Positions 4,778 through 5,597 of a stretch of 5,597 nt of DNA are shown here, piece after piece. Within the stretch, counting starts at the first letter, position 1; each line of letters opens with the position of its first letter. Both the position numbers and the translations under genes were made by a program. The stretch comes from Clostridia bacterium (GTDB lineage Bacteria; Bacillota; Sulfobacillia; SLMV01). The stretch spans positions 1-5,597 of the forward strand of contig SLGS01000104.1 in assembly GCA_007136565.1 (NCBI GenBank), in the 5' to 3' direction. Under the pieces are notes generated by a model. That model searched no databases and was not told the origin of the DNA. It worked only from the letters and a program-made list of their open reading frames with translations.

Positions 4778-5597
4778 TCATTTGCGCTCTCGAGAACCCG
4801 CCTTGGGGCTCAACTTGAAGGGTACGGTGACCCGGTCACCGCGGTCGAAGGCGAGTTTGTAAGCCAAGAACGCGGCGGCCAGGGCGGCTGCACCTATAAG
4901 CTCGAGGGATTCTTCCAGGAGAAAATCCATGATGTAAAAGCCGATGGGTCTCCCCTGCTGCGTCGGCACAAAGGATGCCTCGAAGGCTTCCAACACGCCA
5001 GCAGTGCGAAGTAAAGCGGCGCCGGCTCGATCGTACCAACTTCCGATATGCCGGGTGACCGAAGCCAATGAGGCAAGAGCATAAGCGGAATATCCCACCA
5101 GGGTGTACGCCCGGGTAACGCGATCGACCCAGAGGAACCTCCAGTATCGGTAGAGCGCATAGATCATGACGGCTCCCAGTAGGCCGAAGAAAGCGAACTC
5201 GATGCCCATGCCCAAGGCCATGCTGTCGGTCCCGAGGGCGAGCCTGGCGTAGAACTTTATCTGGTGGCGAAGATTGCCGGCGTCTTCGAGTAACATCAGC
5301 GTCGTCCCCACGCCGAGCAGAACGAACAGGTGTGAAGGACCCCGGTATCCACCCCGTCGAAGCCCTCCCGAGAGGTAGAAACAGGTCCCGGCGGCCAGCG
5401 CCAGATAACCCCACTGCAGCATCTCCGTGGGACTTCCTTCCATGAATAGGTAGTACCACACGAAGGGCCTTTCGGCACCCCTGAGGGCCAGTCGATGTCC
5501 GAGGGATAGGAAGCCGTGGACGTCGCCCAAGTACGATATCATCCAGGCGAAGACCAGGTACGCCAGGGCGAGGCCGAACAATGTTCTCGGGAGGCGT
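4778..5597 (-). CDS. Multi-span membrane protein of unknown function, 5' end beyond the window
   Basis: The frame is open from the TGA at 4778 to the right edge, showing 272 residues. A TTG at 5581 could start it but has no ribosome site, and the preceding residues RLPRT look like the basic lead-in to the first membrane helix, so the true start is probably just outside. About six hydrophobic spans are visible (numbered from the TTG codon): 1-19, 54-72, 83-100, 124-145, 158-176 and 213-244. Acidic residues lie at the ends of or inside spans: E53 (SPTEML), E99-D100 (LLEDAGNLRHQ), E128 (GIEFAFF) and E223, E224 and E227 (FLLEESLELIG). A basic tail (SPKAGSRERK) ends the protein. I do not recognise the family. 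The buried charged residues suggest a transporter, sensor or membrane enzyme, but no catalytic motif is clear. It could be cotranscribed with unseen upstream genes. Confidence 0.75.
   Translation of the reverse strand, partial: RLPRTLFGLALAYLVFAWMISYLGDVHGFLSLGHRLALRGAERPFVWYYLFMEGSPTEMLQWGYLALAAGTCFYLSGGLRRGGYRGPSHLFVLLGVGTTLMLLEDAGNLRHQIKFYARLALGTDSMALGMGIEFAFFGLLGAVMIYALYRYWRFLWVDRVTRAYTLVGYSAYALASLASVTRHIGSWYDRAGAALLRTAGVLEAFEASFVPTQQGRPIGFYIMDFLLEESLELIGAAALAAAFLAYKLAFDRGDRVTVPFKLSPKAGSRERK

Overview
The window appears to be bacterial. Two sigma70-type promoters can be read: TTGACA-17-TATTAT before the tRNA and TTTACT-17-TATGAT before the secreted-protein gene. There are purine-rich Shine-Dalgarno sites, an intrinsic-type terminator hairpin and a GEMM-I (cyclic di-GMP-I) riboswitch aptamer. 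GC content is moderately high by eye. A riboswitch-controlled secreted protein with PPGL motifs, a small membrane-anchored FMN-binding protein and an Acr3 permease would suit a Gram-positive, Clostridia-like lineage. That placement is an inference, since no taxonomic marker is present.

Every supported gene lies on the minus strand, so the window is transcribed from high to low coordinates. From the right edge these are: a multi-span membrane protein of unknown function, cut by the window edge (4778-5597); a 560-base gap; an Acr3-type arsenite efflux permease starting at GTG (3120-4214); a 580-base gap that may hold a decayed gene; a single-domain FMN-binding protein with a covalent flavinylation motif (2132-2539); a 337-base leader with a promoter and a GEMM-I aptamer (1861-1954); a 502-residue secreted acidic protein with four Ig-like repeats (286-1794); a 14-bp stem terminator (226-262); and tRNA-Val(CAC) with its own near-consensus promoter (39-111), followed by a GC-rich hairpin at the left edge.

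The best-supported regulatory unit is the middle-left one: promoter, aptamer, possible expression platform, strong Shine-Dalgarno site, exported repeat protein and terminator. It looks like a monocistronic surface or extracellular-matrix gene controlled by cyclic di-GMP, as is known for adhesins in other bacteria. The direction of control cannot be settled by reading, because two structural features of the leader suggest different mechanisms. The other genes are separated by long gaps and probably have their own promoters. The permease has no arsR or arsC beside it here, and the FMN-binding protein has no ApbE flavin transferase beside it here.
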